64,000 nt of DNA from Megamerina dolium (Eukaryota; Arthropoda; Insecta; Diptera; Megamerinidae), in the NCBI GenBank assembly GCA_963854835.1, contig OY978525.1, forward strand, positions 95,632,136 through 95,696,135, written 5' to 3'. A program made the translations under genes and the position numbers. Positions 37,352-50,597 of this stretch are shown here, in pieces. Positions within the stretch are counted from its first letter, which is position 1, and each line of letters starts with the position of its first letter. The notes beneath the pieces are model-generated. The model worked only from the letters and a program-made list of their open reading frames with translations, did not search any database and was not told the origin of the DNA.

Positions 37352-40300
37352 CGAATACATACTACATACATGTGCACATATACATTCATGTTAACATGAT
37401 GTAGTACATACATAATTTTATATATATTGAAGCATACTTTTAGGTGCTAACAAATTTGGAATTTAAATTGTTTTACCTGTTTGTTTCGTTTTATTTATTT
37501 TACATGCATAATCATCATCATTTGCTAAGCTCTGCATTATTATTTCAAGTGCAACAGAGGAAGGTCAACGAAATGTGAGACCACATTTCAATTTTTTCAT
37601 GTATTTCACGAAAAGAATCAATGGGATGTAGTCATACTCAAGATAAAGTCTACTTTAAATCCCGTACAAATCTAAAGTAAAATTAATTTTGTGGGTACTC
37701 ACCTGAGGTCTGAAGATAAGTTTTAAGTATATTTGGAGGATATATTGGGGTAGATGAAATAATGGGTTCGGTCATATATTCCATTACCCCACCCCATCTG
37801 TATGGGGATATTTGTCGATATGCAAGTGCTTTTAAGTTCACTGTGTGTAGCACAAAATATCTCCTAGGCTGCAATATCTGATTTTTGAGTAAACTTTTTT
37901 AAATAATTATAATTACTTCATTTTGCAGGAGAGTCTCCGTAAGGAGTGCAGATATGAAGTGAGTGTGTTCACGAACAATTTTTGGTAGAAAAAATTAATA
38001 ACGGTAATTTATAAATTTTACTCCTCTAGAGACGATTCTGTCTATTTCAATGACTATTTCAACTTTTATAAATTTCTTGAGGTTAGAAATGTAATGCAAC
38101 ATGGGCTAGTCAAAATACAAAATTCAATACAATTTTATTGTTTCGTATGTCTATGCCATTGGCAACAATTTACGATGCAAACATTTCAGAAAGAGCTTTA
38201 TAACAAAAAGTTATATCATGCAAGATCCGCTGCCAGTCATACCGAAAACATAAACACACAACTGGACAAGAAAAGATGTTGGCCAATGTTGTTCCAAGCT
38301 ATGCTTAAATGCATGTATTGATTTGATTGGAAAATCTAATATAAAGTCTGGATGATAAATATTTACCTAAAAATGACACACACATTGACCAAATTTGATC
38401 CAGCGGCATTCCATTAAACAAAGAGACTTTTCTATTGAACATAATCTTAAAATATGATTCCATTCTTTGGGATACTTTCAATGCTCCAATAATAGTGTTG
38501 CTCTACGAGCTTGTGTGTTTCATATACACATACACATACACAATTCTTTACATAACATATAAATATATGTGGCTAAAGCAATTAACCTTTAATCCTTCAT
38601 TGTGCCTAGTAGTATGTGTGTGTGTCTACATATGTGTGCTTGCGTTTAATCAATCCGTCACAATTATTATGTTTACTTGTTTATCACAGACATGTATGTA
38701 CAATATATGTATGCATGCATGTAAGTATATATCGGAACAATAAGACAGTTACTGCACGTGTTTTCTAACTTACCATAGATTAATAACGATTCACGTTGAT
38801 TTGCAACGTTCCACAAGCGATTACGTTGATGATGCCAATAACAAAGATGTTGAAGGAAATCAATGTCAGTTATTGTTTCTTTATAGTACGAAAACAAGAA
38901 CAATAGCAATATCAACAACAACAACAACAAATCAAAACAATATAGCAATATGGTCGGCGAAGTAAACAATTTCGTTGGTGTTTTTGATATAAATGTATGT
39001 ATGTATCATATGTATGTTCCTCATTCCAATTTCTATTTTACCTAAATGCTGTTACAAGTCTTCTACACAGACTTATTGTATACTACATATATGTACAATA
39101 ATAATGTATTTGAACAGTAGCGTTGCACAAGCCTTACAAATTTTTGAAGTCATTCTTATATATATGTTTATATGCAACGTTTAAAAAATTTACTACAATT
39201 ACTAAATTACTAAAAGTTTGCCTCTTCGTTGTTGACACTTGCAACAAGTAGACTACAATATACGTGCATATATACCAGAGAAGAAAAGAAAAAGAGAAAA
39301 CAATTTAATATTTACTACAATTGACATTTCATATGCTACATGAATTAGAAATAAAAAAAAATCCCAAATCCGACCGCATGCAATTTTATATTTTGTGCTC
39401 TGAAGTGAATATAGTACAGTGGTGTCATGTTCAATGAAGTGATATAAAGTGCAGAAATGGAGACGTATACACAAATGAAAGTATGTGTGGATTCATAAAG
39501 GTGATTTATGCTGCTTGACATACATCATTTTGTATGATTTAATTTGCCATCTTGACTCATTCATGTGTCAAAATAATGAAAATGAAAATATGAAAGTACT
39601 TGCAGCATAAATATACACATACTGCGCTATAAGGCTGCTCTTTGGTATGATACGAGTATTTCTTTATAATTATGAAACTTTTCGATTTACTGCCCATAAT
39701 GTTTCGTTATATGGCCCAAATGCAGTACTGTTAGGTCGATGTACTGTATAAATGTCGAAGATAATTGATTCGCTGTGAGGTTTTAAAGGATCGTAGCTAA
39801 GCCATATAGCGAGTTATGGATATATAATACTTATGATTATTGATATTACCTACAAATTCATAAAAAAATATTGTCAAAAAACTGTGTTCCAGCGAATATG
39901 ATGCAAATATTGTTGAAATTTCATGCAAAGAAATGCCATGCAATAAATTTTAGATTCATAGTGAAATCCCCAAATGGCTTGGAAACAAGTAGAAAGAAAC
40001 AAACATTTAAGTTTTATTCTCTTTTTCAATTTTGTACTGGCGAGAAATTTTATTTATAAAACATTTCATCCATTTTCACATATTTCTAAGACACTTATAT
40101 AGATCTAGTGAAAAAATATACAAAGCACTGCACAATAAGTAATAATAAGGAAAAATATATACGTCAGCATTGGTACCAATTCTTCATTTTTGGGCAATGG
40201 CAGAGCTTTTTATTAACAATAATATTACAAGTTATTCGTAAGTAATAAAATTATTGTATTTGTTTGGAAGGCGATGGGGCCAATTATGCAATTTTCCCAA

Positions 40301-40745
40301 TTTGAGAGAACTGAAATAAATTATTAATTTTCGCTTCCATGAATGAATGATTTTGAGAATACACATAGAATGGCACATAGAATTTCAGAATCAAAATATT
40401 TAAAGTATTCAGATACCAACTAAAATATTTGTGTATGCAAATGCATACACAAATCTTCCTATTGCTTTTCTTATATTTACTTAATAAATACGAAATTTTA
40501 TGCTTGCCCCAGTGCGTGAGGCATTAAATAAAGTCTCACAAATGCAAATTAAAAATCCACTCTGACAGACTTCCGTCTTGTGCACTTACTAAACAGCTGA
40601 TTTTTTTTGTTCGATGTTTTTTCTGTCCGTTTTATTTTGCATTAAGGCTATTAGTGCAAATTAAGGTTAGTGGATGTCTACACTATTAGACACTATGATG
40701 GTTAAACCATTAATTAACTAAAAAGCTGAATATGGTTTAACTAAT
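37352..40745. other. AT-rich non-coding stretch
   Basis: No supported gene. Holds the palindrome at 40427-40454 and, near 40695-40740, TTAACTAA/CCATTAATTAAC motifs that reappear inverted near 40978-41000 around the old SINE copy. Confidence 0.6.
40427..40454. repeat. 13-bp palindrome
   Basis: ATTTGTGTATGCA, AA, then the exact reverse complement TGCATACACAAAT. Confidence 0.9.
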
Positions 40746-40956
40746 GGTACCCATCTGTCGGCAAGCAATTGGCAATTCTTTCGACAGTAACAATTTGCCA
40801 TGGAAAAGTTTCTAAAAGAACTCTGTGAAAGTGATGTCGCAAGAATTATACCGTTCGGAACCGGCTACTGTCTAAAATTTTACACTCACAACAGTAATGG
40901 AAGAGACGCACTGCCAAAGAGCCCTTCGAGGCTTATATGTGCTACATATTTTTTTC
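40746..40956 (+). repeat. old, headless SINE copy
   Basis: Starts at GGTACCCATCTGTCGGCAAG, the body of the SINE family, and runs through CTCTGTGA, a deletion of AAGCTCAGAAA, CCGTTCGGAACCGGCTA and a diverged GAGCCCTTCGAGGC 3' block to a T-rich tail. The tRNA-like head is missing. TTAACTAATGG on the left and TTAGTTAACCAATGG on the right may be flanking remnants. Confidence 0.8.
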
Positions 40957-43900
40957 TTATATGTGCCCGAAGCTTTAGTTAAAAATTAGTTAACCAATGG
41001 CATTTGGGAATTGATATAATGATTAACTCAGCACTGAGTGAAATGAAATGTTATCACTTCAACACTTCATATCAATGACTGTCAATTCGAGCCTAAGTGA
41101 TTGAAATGTAAAATTAATTTATAAACTGAATTTGATGAATATATAGCTTAAGAAATAAATATTATGACCTGTATATACATATATGATTTGAATAATTTCT
41201 AATAAATATGTTTTAATAATTATATTATATAATATATCATCGATTTATCATTGGTTAGTACATATGTATATTCATTAATGACATTTATTAATGTTGAATG
41301 CTGTGTGCATTAGTGGATATTATATTTCAGTTGATATTGATTAGAATGTATACAGAAATTATACATAAATAAAATCACTAAATACCTTAAGCCTATCATA
41401 TTAGATAAACAAGTATGTAATAATTCACCCTAACCATTAATGTTGCTTCCAATCGTTTTTCATGCATGCATGCTCCTAAGTGTTTTGTAAACATTTACAT
41501 AATTATAAATAATATAAGATACTTGAATAAAGTGGACTAGGAATATTTTCTTCGAGATATAATCGAACATGGAAATTAAAGATGATATATTTCTTCATTT
41601 ATACTGCACTAATAAATTCCTGAAAATATTTACTCATTTGTTACGATAACTTCATACTCTGAGCATCCGAATGGAATGAAAACATATGTCTAAGTTCCAA
41701 AATATATATTCTTATGTATGGAACATAAATGTGGTTTACATGCGATTACTCCCATTCACAAACGTATCGTCGCATTGGTGATTCTGTGCAACAATATGTA
41801 CACTATGTCATATCTGTCACGCCTTCTAATGGCGCGTTACAACCGCACGTTGCAAACTCAATCAATACAAATTAGAAAAAAAAAAAAAACAAAGAGCCTG
41901 CAAATGCTTTTGGTCACCCTAATACATTATGTATACTCATAGGTAGTTGTTTACTTATTGTTAGAAAACAGTGTCATCATTGCCATTTTATATTATATGT
42001 GCGAATGGGCGTGTGTGTGAGTGTGTGTGTAGATAATAGATTTACGACAAAAAGGCGATAATCAAGAGCACCAAATATGCAAACTCGACTATATACTCGT
42101 ATTAAAAAATGTTTTTTTTTTTCTAACAACTGGGAAATCAATAATGTAATAGTTGTTGGTACATATTAGCCATTGAAGTTTTTCAATTCTTATTTTTTTT
42201 TTCGTACTTTATTTAATACAACGCACTTGTATGAATACATATACAAACACGTATCTATAAAGAACGAATCAAAAATAACCAATAAATTGGCAAACCAAAC
42301 TGACCACACTGTCGTTATATACCTATAGATAATGCTGATGATAGTCACACGAGTGGTAGTGGCATATACAGACCGCGTGCACTAAAACTCAATTAATTCA
42401 AATTTGATTAAAAATGCAAACAATGCGCTTTTATAATATATTATGTATTTGGTCGTCGTTTGTGTAGGCGAATTTGTTTGTTTGTAGATTCCCACAAGGG
42501 ATTATGTACATATTGTAGTTGTGTCAGTATGAAAATATAAAATTATATGTGCTTGGTAGAATTATTATGAGTTTATATCTAAATATATATGTGGTTATGT
42601 TTTCCATAACTATATACATACTATGGTGTATGTAAAATTATAACATAATTATCAAAATTATTGAATATTTTGTTATATGCATAATCAAATTAGTGATGAC
42701 GTTATATGGTAAATATATTCTAAATTAGTGTGTCAACACATTTTCATTAATTATGCTTTTTGGCATACATAAATATCTACTACTTAATGTGACTTAGTGT
42801 ATAAGTACCAATTATATTGGCTGGAGCATATCTGTCGCATCAAATTACATAATTCAAGTGGATGGTAAGTATTAGGTATAGGTACTTATTTACATCAAAG
42901 TCTTATAATGTCAAATGACAGATTTATGAAGAGTAATATCACGTAACTCTGGATGCATAAGTTTGAAGCTATATTATATAAAGATTTAAGATTTTTCATT
43001 ACATAAGTACAATATTCGTATATCATATTGTCTAAACATCTATGCAAATCTTGAATTTACATTCACTTGTATTTATATTTAAGTATTCTATTATACTTAT
43101 ACAAATTCATACAAGCGATATCAATAATTATATTGTGCAATGCTCTTAGCTAGAATTTGTTCCATCACGACATATCCATATTAATGTCGATTTGCTATAA
43201 TATTAGAAATCCAAATGAATACATTTTTGTTCTACATTTTTTTTTTTTTTTTTGTGATGCTTTGGAATTAGCAAAATGTACAATCGAAGAGAAATGCAAT
43301 TGAAACATATGAACTTCTTGCATTTTGATATATTGAAGGGATATGATGCCTGAGCCATATAATATGATACACATATATTATTTGAAATCAAAGGTATATC
43401 GAGTAGCTGAGTAGCTGGTGGTTTGACATATTGAAAAAATGATAACGTTCGCTGGTGGCCGGTATTAATATGTACTTGCCTAAGACTTCATGTGAATAGG
43501 TAGCTGTCTACGTCGTCAATAAATTTATCTATTAAGTTTTAAATTATTATTTTCATATGATATTTGTATTGTTGACATTTGTACCATTATCATGATACAA
43601 AATTTATAAAGTTCAAATTTGGAAAAATTTATCCCACCATTGTAATGACGAGTTTGATGACAGATGTAATCGGATAAAATCGGATAAAATCTACATTTTC
43701 AGCTTATATAAAATCTTAATTTCAACCTTTGTGAATAGAAATAGCGACCTATCGAATCGAAGCTTTCATTCAACGAATAAATCAAGTACGAAAATTGTCG
43801 AATTATAATCAGTGTAAAGTCATCACAAGAATATATTTTCAAATGTAGGAAATATGAGGATATTCGTTTCGGTATTACCAAAATTAATTCCTTGATAGAT

Positions 43901-44199
43901 TTGTTTCAAAATAAATATCTTCAAGGCTGATTATCTAGACTTATCTATTTAGAGAGCGCTCCAATGTAATATCGAAAAATACGTCGCCTCTGTGATCGAA
44001 AAACATGGCTCAGCACACACACTTTCAAAGAGAGTTGCACTCTCAAGTTAAAATAAATTACCGAAAATTTATTTATTTATTTATTTGACAGAATTAGAGT
44101 ATTAACTAAATTAATACCTAATTGAGAGTGTAGCAGCAATAGCAGCAATGGCCTACAGCTGCTTATGGATGAAAGGAGAGAGTTAAAATACGACAGTTA
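40957..44199. other. AT-rich non-coding stretch
   Basis: About 3.2 kb, no supported gene. Only short poly-A/T and GTGT runs (for example 42013-42029) are seen. Confidence 0.6.
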
Positions 44200-44720
44200 C
44201 TATATTTGGTAATACAATCTGGAAGCTTTTAAGAACTTTAATATTTTTTCAAAATTAGTCGGGGAAGAGCCAGAGTGGAGGTTTAAAGGATCGTCGCGGC
44301 GAAAGGTATGATACTCTGGACATTCACGTAGGTAATTTTGGATTCCGAAAGCGCAATTACATAGGGCATTGGCCTCAATTCTCATCAAATAATCTCAGGC
44401 GGATTATTTTGATACTGTCCAATCTGTTTATTGTTTCAGGTAAATAGTCGTGAAGATGTATGCGGTCTGCATTTATATCCTTGCATCAACTCGAGGTAGT
44501 GTTCCAAATTATCTTATTAGAGTTAGAATGGTAATGCTTTAGGTGATATTTGATATCAGTGAAGTTGTAGTTGGGAGTAGAAATAACAGGGGCAGAGCAG
44601 TCATCGACGGCGCAGTCATCGACCTCGTTGCCTTCAATTTGAACATGTCCTGGGAACCAAATTAGAATGGTTCTTGGAAATTTGTCGATTAAGAAATTTT
44701 TAATAGCTTCCGAAAATTAT
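44200..44720 (-). pseudogene. LINE ORF2 RNase H and C-terminal fragment (I/LOA-like)
   Basis: Minus-strand translation from about 44720 gives FPRTILIWFPGHVQIEGNEVDD near 44680-44615. This is the conserved (W)VPGHxGxxGNExAD block of a LINE-encoded RNase H. It is followed by PNYNFTDIKYHLKHYHSN, DINADRIHLHDYLPETINRL, and finally ECPEYHTFRRDDPLNLHS...NFEKILKFLKASRLYYQI ending at the stop at 44200. The last part is the usual C-terminus (LxECPxY ... KILxFLK). The RNase H block ends NEVDD where NExAD is usual, and stops and shifts interrupt the middle. The RT and endonuclease parts are absent, as expected of a 5'-truncated insertion. Confidence 0.75.
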
Positions 44721-46783
44721 TTCTTTCAAAATGTAGTTATAACATTTATATTATGATTAATTTGTAAGTATCCCTACCGAATGATATTACGTGTCATACG
44801 TTCTGCAAGTTAAGAGCTAGTCGCACTGTTCTTAAGTATACCTAAAGTAATAATCAAATATTTATAGCATAAATGACATTTCGTATTCAGTTTATGTTAT
44901 AATGCATTTTAAAATTCGATCAGGGTAAAAGGAGCAAAAAGCCACTTTCGCGATTCATACAGAAAGAAAACGAAAACCATATTGAAAACAACCTCACTGA
45001 CTCGTACATGTGATTAACCAATTCTCTCTTTCTTAACACTGAAGTACACGTACCCATAGCTGTGTGTATTTCTGTGAACATAAGAGTTATTCTTATCTAT
45101 CGATTTTCGAGTATTATTTAGTACAACAGGGAATGAATTGAGGTGGCACATCACTTCTGGCAGTAAATCTCTCATGCAAAAAAGGAAAATATTAAAAACT
45201 CCACCATACACTATTCTTCATAGATCACTAAGGACCACTCTAACCCACATACGAGTACTTCTACATTTCTGCAATTCTTTTATATCGCTTTGCTATTGAA
45301 AAAAAAAATATATATTTCCAGATACCGTAATTATAATTTCATTATATTACAATCTTTTCATTTTTACTTTTTGTATTGGCGATAGTAAAACTGTTAACAG
45401 AAGAGCAAACAGGTAAGTGGCGAATAGCCCTTATTTAAATAGAATTTCTTCGTTTATATGTATATACGTTTATGCTGCTGGTGTTTTTCTTTTTGTCAGT
45501 GTTGTTATTGTTGTTATTATTATAATACCATTAAATTATTCATGCATTCTTTATATCGCCACTGTTAACTCAGCTCAGCAATTGCAAGTGTTCGGAGAAT
45601 GTATGTATACTGTAGTAAATATGTATGTACTTGCACACATAAATGTAAAGGATATAGTATTTCCAATCTACTTTAATGCATGGAGAAACCTATTGGCCGA
45701 GATGCTCATAGATAGAGATGGAAATGATGATTGGTAACGGTTAAATAGCGAGCGCAAAAGAGTGAGACAGAGAGAAGGAGGTGAGCTCAATGCCAATACT
45801 TATTGTATTTTAATAATTGATGTTAATTGAGTAAAATATGGCATGAAATTACAAGTGGTCGTGGCAGTGGTTGTGGTCGCTTTTACTGGCCTTTTTGGTA
45901 TTATGTGTGTATTTAATGTACGTTATATACGAGTATGTCGATGCATATGTGTATGTATACGTATAATAGTGATGACTGTAAAAATGTTCATAATGATAAT
46001 AATTATGATGATGGTAGTGATGAAATTATACATATATATGTGGTTTTAGTGAAGAAAATTATAAATTAAATTGTTGATATTATTTACAGTTTTGCGGCGT
46101 GATGCTAGTCAAGTACGAATATGAGCTCCCGTCGTACATAATGTTAACATAATTGTATGCTTATTTCTCTATGTAGCTATATTACATTCCATTAGTTATG
46201 ATCATTTTCTATAAGTTATGGGAAAAGGTTTTGTATCTGGGTTTCATATGTGCAAAATCAATAGCAACAACAACATAGCTTAAGTGCTTACTTGACAAAA
46301 TATATCTGAAATAGGAATATTCATCAAATATCATGAAATCATCCTCTTGACCAAATAATTAGAAAGAAAAAATTCTAAATATGAGTGTTTTGTTAAACCG
46401 TTACAATACCATATCACCATACCACGCAATAATAGGCCACAAACAGAATAAACGACAACAAGTGCTTTATCTGTCGCCACACTTATAGGCCCACGGACCC
46501 CTTGTACTTCTTCGGAAATTGAAATAAATTATTTTAGTTAATTTAATTCTGACAATTTTATAAATTAGTCGCCCCAAAAGTTCATTTACCCTCATTAGCA
46601 AGTTGATGTTAAAATACTAAATACTATTTTTTAAATCATTGGGTGCTCCATTGCATTTAAAAGGATTTTCAACATATGTAATTAGTAGTAAATTAAATTA
46701 CATCGGATAATGTGTCAACTAGCTTCATGCTAAAGCGTTGAAGCTATTGAAATAAGTATTTGTTATTCTTTTTACCTCCAACG
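44721..46783. other. AT-rich non-coding stretch
   Basis: No supported gene. Val-, Ile- and Met-rich open frames at 45417-45737 and 45843-46049 come from GTT/ATT/ATG-rich simple sequence. Confidence 0.6.
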
Positions 46784-47500
46784 ATGTCAAATTTGCGCCC
46801 GCAAAACCGGGAAGCTTTGGTTGTTTGTTTTCATCTGCAGTGCAGCGGAAAGGCATCGCATGCTATGTAAGACTTATGGAGAAGGTGTTCCATAACTTTC
46901 AACTTGTGCATTTTGGTTGACGATTGAAAAGTGGTTATTTTGAAAAGGAGTTTGCTGAATCTTTCGGAGTGACTCAGCAAGCTATTTCATTGCGTCTAAA
47001 GGACATGGGTATGATCCAGAAAATGAGAAATTCGATACCATTTGAACTAAAACCAAGAGACATCGAAAGGCGATTTCGCATGTTTGAAATGCTGCTTCAA
47101 CGGTACAACGAAAAGTATTTTTTACCTCGTATCATTACTGGCTACGAAATATGGATCTATTACAATAATTCTAAGCCCAAAAAGTCATATGTGAGACCAG
47201 ACCAAGCAGCAAATCAACTTTAGAGTCGAATAACCATAGTTGAAGGTAAATGCTGTGTATTTGGTGGGATCAAACGAGTATGGTGTATTATAAGCTGCTA
47301 AAAGTCATCAAACTTAAGCAAGCTTTGAACCAAAAACGGCGGGAATGGGAGACCGGACACAAGTCATTGATTTTCCATCATCACAATATTTAGACACATA
47401 CTACAAAAATCCTACAACACGTTCACGCTTAGTTTTCAAATAAAAATTTGTTAAAAACTAATGGACAGCTCGAAAAATTCGAGGTTATTGACAATATATT
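46784..47500 (+). pseudogene. mariner transposase fossil
   Basis: A decayed mariner transposase. From an ATG at 46784 (MSNLRPQNREAL) the first helix region is frameshifted. The frame 46924-47223 then holds SGYFEKEFAESFGVTQQAISLRLKDMGMIQKM, the linker LKPRDIERRF, and IITGYEIWIYYNN, where the first catalytic block TGDE has become TGYE. The region around the second Asp reads HHHNI (normally HHDNA) near 47380-47391. The third Asp block is not visible. Several stops are present. I found no terminal inverted repeats. Confidence 0.75.
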
Positions 47501-47546
47501 GTGTGAGCACCATAGTTTGGTGTTGATCTTTTGTGACAATTCTCAG

Positions 47547-47640
47547 GAATAGTGATGTCATAAGGGTTCTTCCGTTCGAAAGCGACCAATATAAATTGAA
47601 ATACTGAAATACTGCCTAAAGTTAACATCCCCAACTGCAT
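47547..47640 (+). repeat. SINE body fragment, diverged
   Basis: AGTGATGTCATAAGGGTTCTTCCGTTCG and the following sequence match the segment GTGATGTCACAAGTGTTCTGCCGTTCG of the full SINEs. Only about 90 bp is left, wedged between mariner and piggyBac fossils. Confidence 0.5.
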
Positions 47641-48450
47641 TTAAACTATAACATGTCATTGATAATACGCCTATACCGAAATAGTTGCAGCGAGAGGTTG
47701 ATAAAAGTTCATCCCTTAATTGAAGCCATTACAAACAGATGCAAGAAAGAGCCCATAGAACAAAATGTTTGTATCGATGAGCAAATTATAACTTTTAAAG
47801 GTCAATTATCATGTAAAGTGTATCAATAACTTAAAGCGAATCCATGCGGAATTAAAAATTATATACTGTGTGGAAAATCTGGATATCCGATACGATTTTT
47901 CGAGCTATATCAAGTAAAATCAACTGCCATAAACTTGAACCATTTGCAAAAATATGGATTTTCAACGGCAATTGTGTTGCATTTAAGTGAATTTTTAATT
48001 AAATCAGGACGTAATCTTTACTTTAAGAATTTTTAAAACGCATACATTTTACTTGAACATCATCTCTATCATCTCTAATGGCCGACAAGGAATTGCAGAA
48101 AAGGGCACAAGGATCATCGGACTGTTGAGTTAATGATGATGGTTAAATCAGTTTGGTAAATCAAATCAAATCAAATGAAATCAACAAATCTGTACATATT
48201 GCTTCGAATTTTGTTAGAGTTCATGAAGAAGATGTCGTTAAGAAATATTGCAAGCCAAACCAAACAGATATTTGACGTTAAAAGACCACAAATAGTGCAT
48301 AAGGATAATTCATCAATGGATGGAGTAGACTTATTAGATTAGCTAATCAGTTATTATCGAATATATTTAAAATCTCAAAAATGGACACTACGACAATATG
48401 CGATATTTCATAGGTTTTGCTTTAGCCGCTGCCTGATTGTTATATATAAA
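47640..48450 (+). pseudogene. piggyBac-like transposase fossil, catalytic and C-terminal part
   Basis: Plus-strand translation, with shifts, gives HPLIEAITNRCKKEPIEQNVCIDEQIITFKG near 47709-47805, containing the first catalytic Asp (IDEQ). It continues KANPCGIKNYILCGKSGYPIRFFELY, then AIVLHLSEFLIKSGRNLYFKNF, where the second catalytic Asp (normally YxDNxF) is replaced. Near 48318-48395 it reads MDGVDLLD, a stop, LISYYRIYLKSQKWTLRQY, keeping the third Asp. The stop stands for a Gln codon (CAG to TAG). This is the DDE_Tnp_1_7 domain of a piggyBac-like element without its N-terminal half. It is not the missing half of 13548-15034 in any simple way, being about 33 kb away. Confidence 0.8.
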
Positions 48451-49020
48451 TAATTGCTCAAGACTTGTAATTGTTATAAAATATGCAATAAATGTCTTTC
48501 ATTTTCGTAGAAAAGTAGCACAGTTCATTTTCACGTAGTAATAGCACAATAACACACAGCAGTAATAGCACATCGTGTGCAGTGGAAAAAACAATAATCC
48601 AACGTCAATGAGAAACAATGAAATGTCAATGAGACATCAGAGAAGATCATTTTAATCATTTTCCAGCGCACGATGGTAAAAATTAAGCAATACGGTGTAA
48701 AAATTCTGGTTGCAAAAGGCGTACTTACTTTATGTCTGCCAAATGCAATATACATGTGCATATCTCACGAGAGAAATTGCTTTAAAGATTTTCATAAATC
48801 ATAAATATTGTCTGCATAATTTCTATCTTAATGATTTTATTTATACTATATCTAATACATATACTGAATGTTTATAATTAATTTCGTATGTTTATGTATT
48901 TAGTTAATATTTATGTTTTCTCTCAATAAAATGAATGAATTGTTCAACGAAACAAAAAACGAAATACCAATTTATTCAAATTTTGTATACCCTTGCGAAC
49001 CAAAGTAAAATATATTATAG
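48451..49020. other. AT-rich non-coding stretch
   Basis: Nothing supported. It may include the 3' end of the piggyBac fossil, whose terminus I could not identify. Confidence 0.5.
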
Positions 49021-50597
49021 AAAAAAATCTCCTTACAGTCGGCTGGGGCCGACCAAACTATACCCTGCATATGTAGATTTGTATATAAAAAGTTTACTCG
49101 AATATCCAACTTTTCTTTTATTTCCACTTTTCGAGAAACAATTTTTGCATATACTACTAATTTACACCCGAAATATGGTTGACTTTGACGAAGTAAAAGG
49201 ATTTTAAGATAATTCCGAGGCTTAGTATGGGAGCTATATAAAAAGTGGGCGTGGCTTACCACTTTCTAGTAAATCCAATTAATTTTTCAATGTTAATCCA
49301 CACCTTAAATTTGGTGTCCTACGTTGAATAGTTTCTAAGTTATGGTGGTTAACATTTTTGTTTAATTTCCTCAACTTTGTATGGGAGCCCCAATAAGAAG
49401 TGGGCGTGGTACGCTGATTTTTCGCCAGATTATTTCCGACTACGATATTAATTTAAGTGTCAATTATGGTTATTGTAGACATAAGATTGCCTAAGTTACA
49501 GCTGTTTCAATTTAAAATTTGTATGGGGGCTACGATAACCACTGGCCGTGGTGCGCCCATTTTCTGTGAGCCTAGTTGCTCGTACAATACTAATCCATAC
49601 CCTAAGTCTCGTTGTCCTAGGCTAAATGGTTTGTAAGCTATGGAGCTTAAAATTTTAGTTTAATTCACTCGACTTTGTATGGGAGACCCATGAAGGAGTG
49701 GGTGTGGCACACTGATTTTCTGCCAGATTTTTGCGGACTACGATATTAATTTAAGTGTCAATTATGGTTATTCTAGACAGAAGATTGCCGAAGTTACAGC
49801 TGTTTCAATTTAAAATTTGTATGGGGGCTACGATAAACACTGGGCGTGGTGCGCCCATTTTCTGTGAGCCTAGTTGCTCGTACAATACTAATCCACACCT
49901 TAAATCTCGTTACTCTACGCTGAATAGTTTGCAAGTTATAACCGGTAACATTTTTTTAAATTTCCGCAACTTTGTATGGGAGACCAAAAAAGGAGTGGGC
50001 GTGGCACATTGATTTTCTGCCATATTATTTCTGACTACCGTGTTAATCTAAGTGTCAATTATGGTTATTCTAGACAGAAGATTGTAGAAGTTACAGCAGT
50101 TTCAATTTAAAAGAAGTACAGACACTTTGTATGGGAGCTACGCTAGAAAGTAGGCGTGGCTCATCCACTTTTGGTGAGGTTATAGAGTAGTATAATATAA
50201 CTCTATGTGCAAAATATTGTTGTCCCAAGTGGTATATTGTGTGAGTTGTAGCAAGTTAAAGATTTTGAAAATTTCGAGGTTAGTCGCTTTGAATGCTTGG
50301 TGTGGGCGTGGTTATTGACCGATCATGCCCAATATCAATCCCCTCCGTACCCTTGGATCATAGATTACTTATGCCAAATTTCATCGAAATAGCTCAATAT
50401 TTACTCAAGTTATCGTGCGAACCAGCCAGGTGACAGACAGACGGACGGACGGACGGACGGACATCGTTAAATCGAAAATTTAATCGACGCTGATCACGAA
50501 TATATATCCATGTCTATATCTCCGGAGATTCCTTCAAGTGGACACAAACATCTGACCGAAATGAATATACCATGCATATTGCATTATGCAGGGTATA
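49021..50597 (+). repeat. modular GGGCGTGG-box repeat, copy C (two modules)
   Basis: Same family and orientation as copies A and B. The left end (AAAAAAATCTCCTTACAG, hairpin, TATACCCTGCATATG) is nearly identical to copy A over the first several hundred bases, including a shared 51-codon open frame that is probably incidental. The landmark ATGGGGGCTA occurs at 49523 and 49821 (298 bp apart). Box positions are near 49245, 49400, 49541, 49698, 49841, 49995, 50150 and 50303, some mutated. The GACG tract is short (about 50439-50462). It ends ATGCAGGGTATA at about 50597. Confidence 0.85.

Noticed and set aside
13548..48450. The two piggyBac fossils as halves of one split element
   Set aside because: They are about 33 kb apart, the first has its own two TTAA ends, and other elements lie between.
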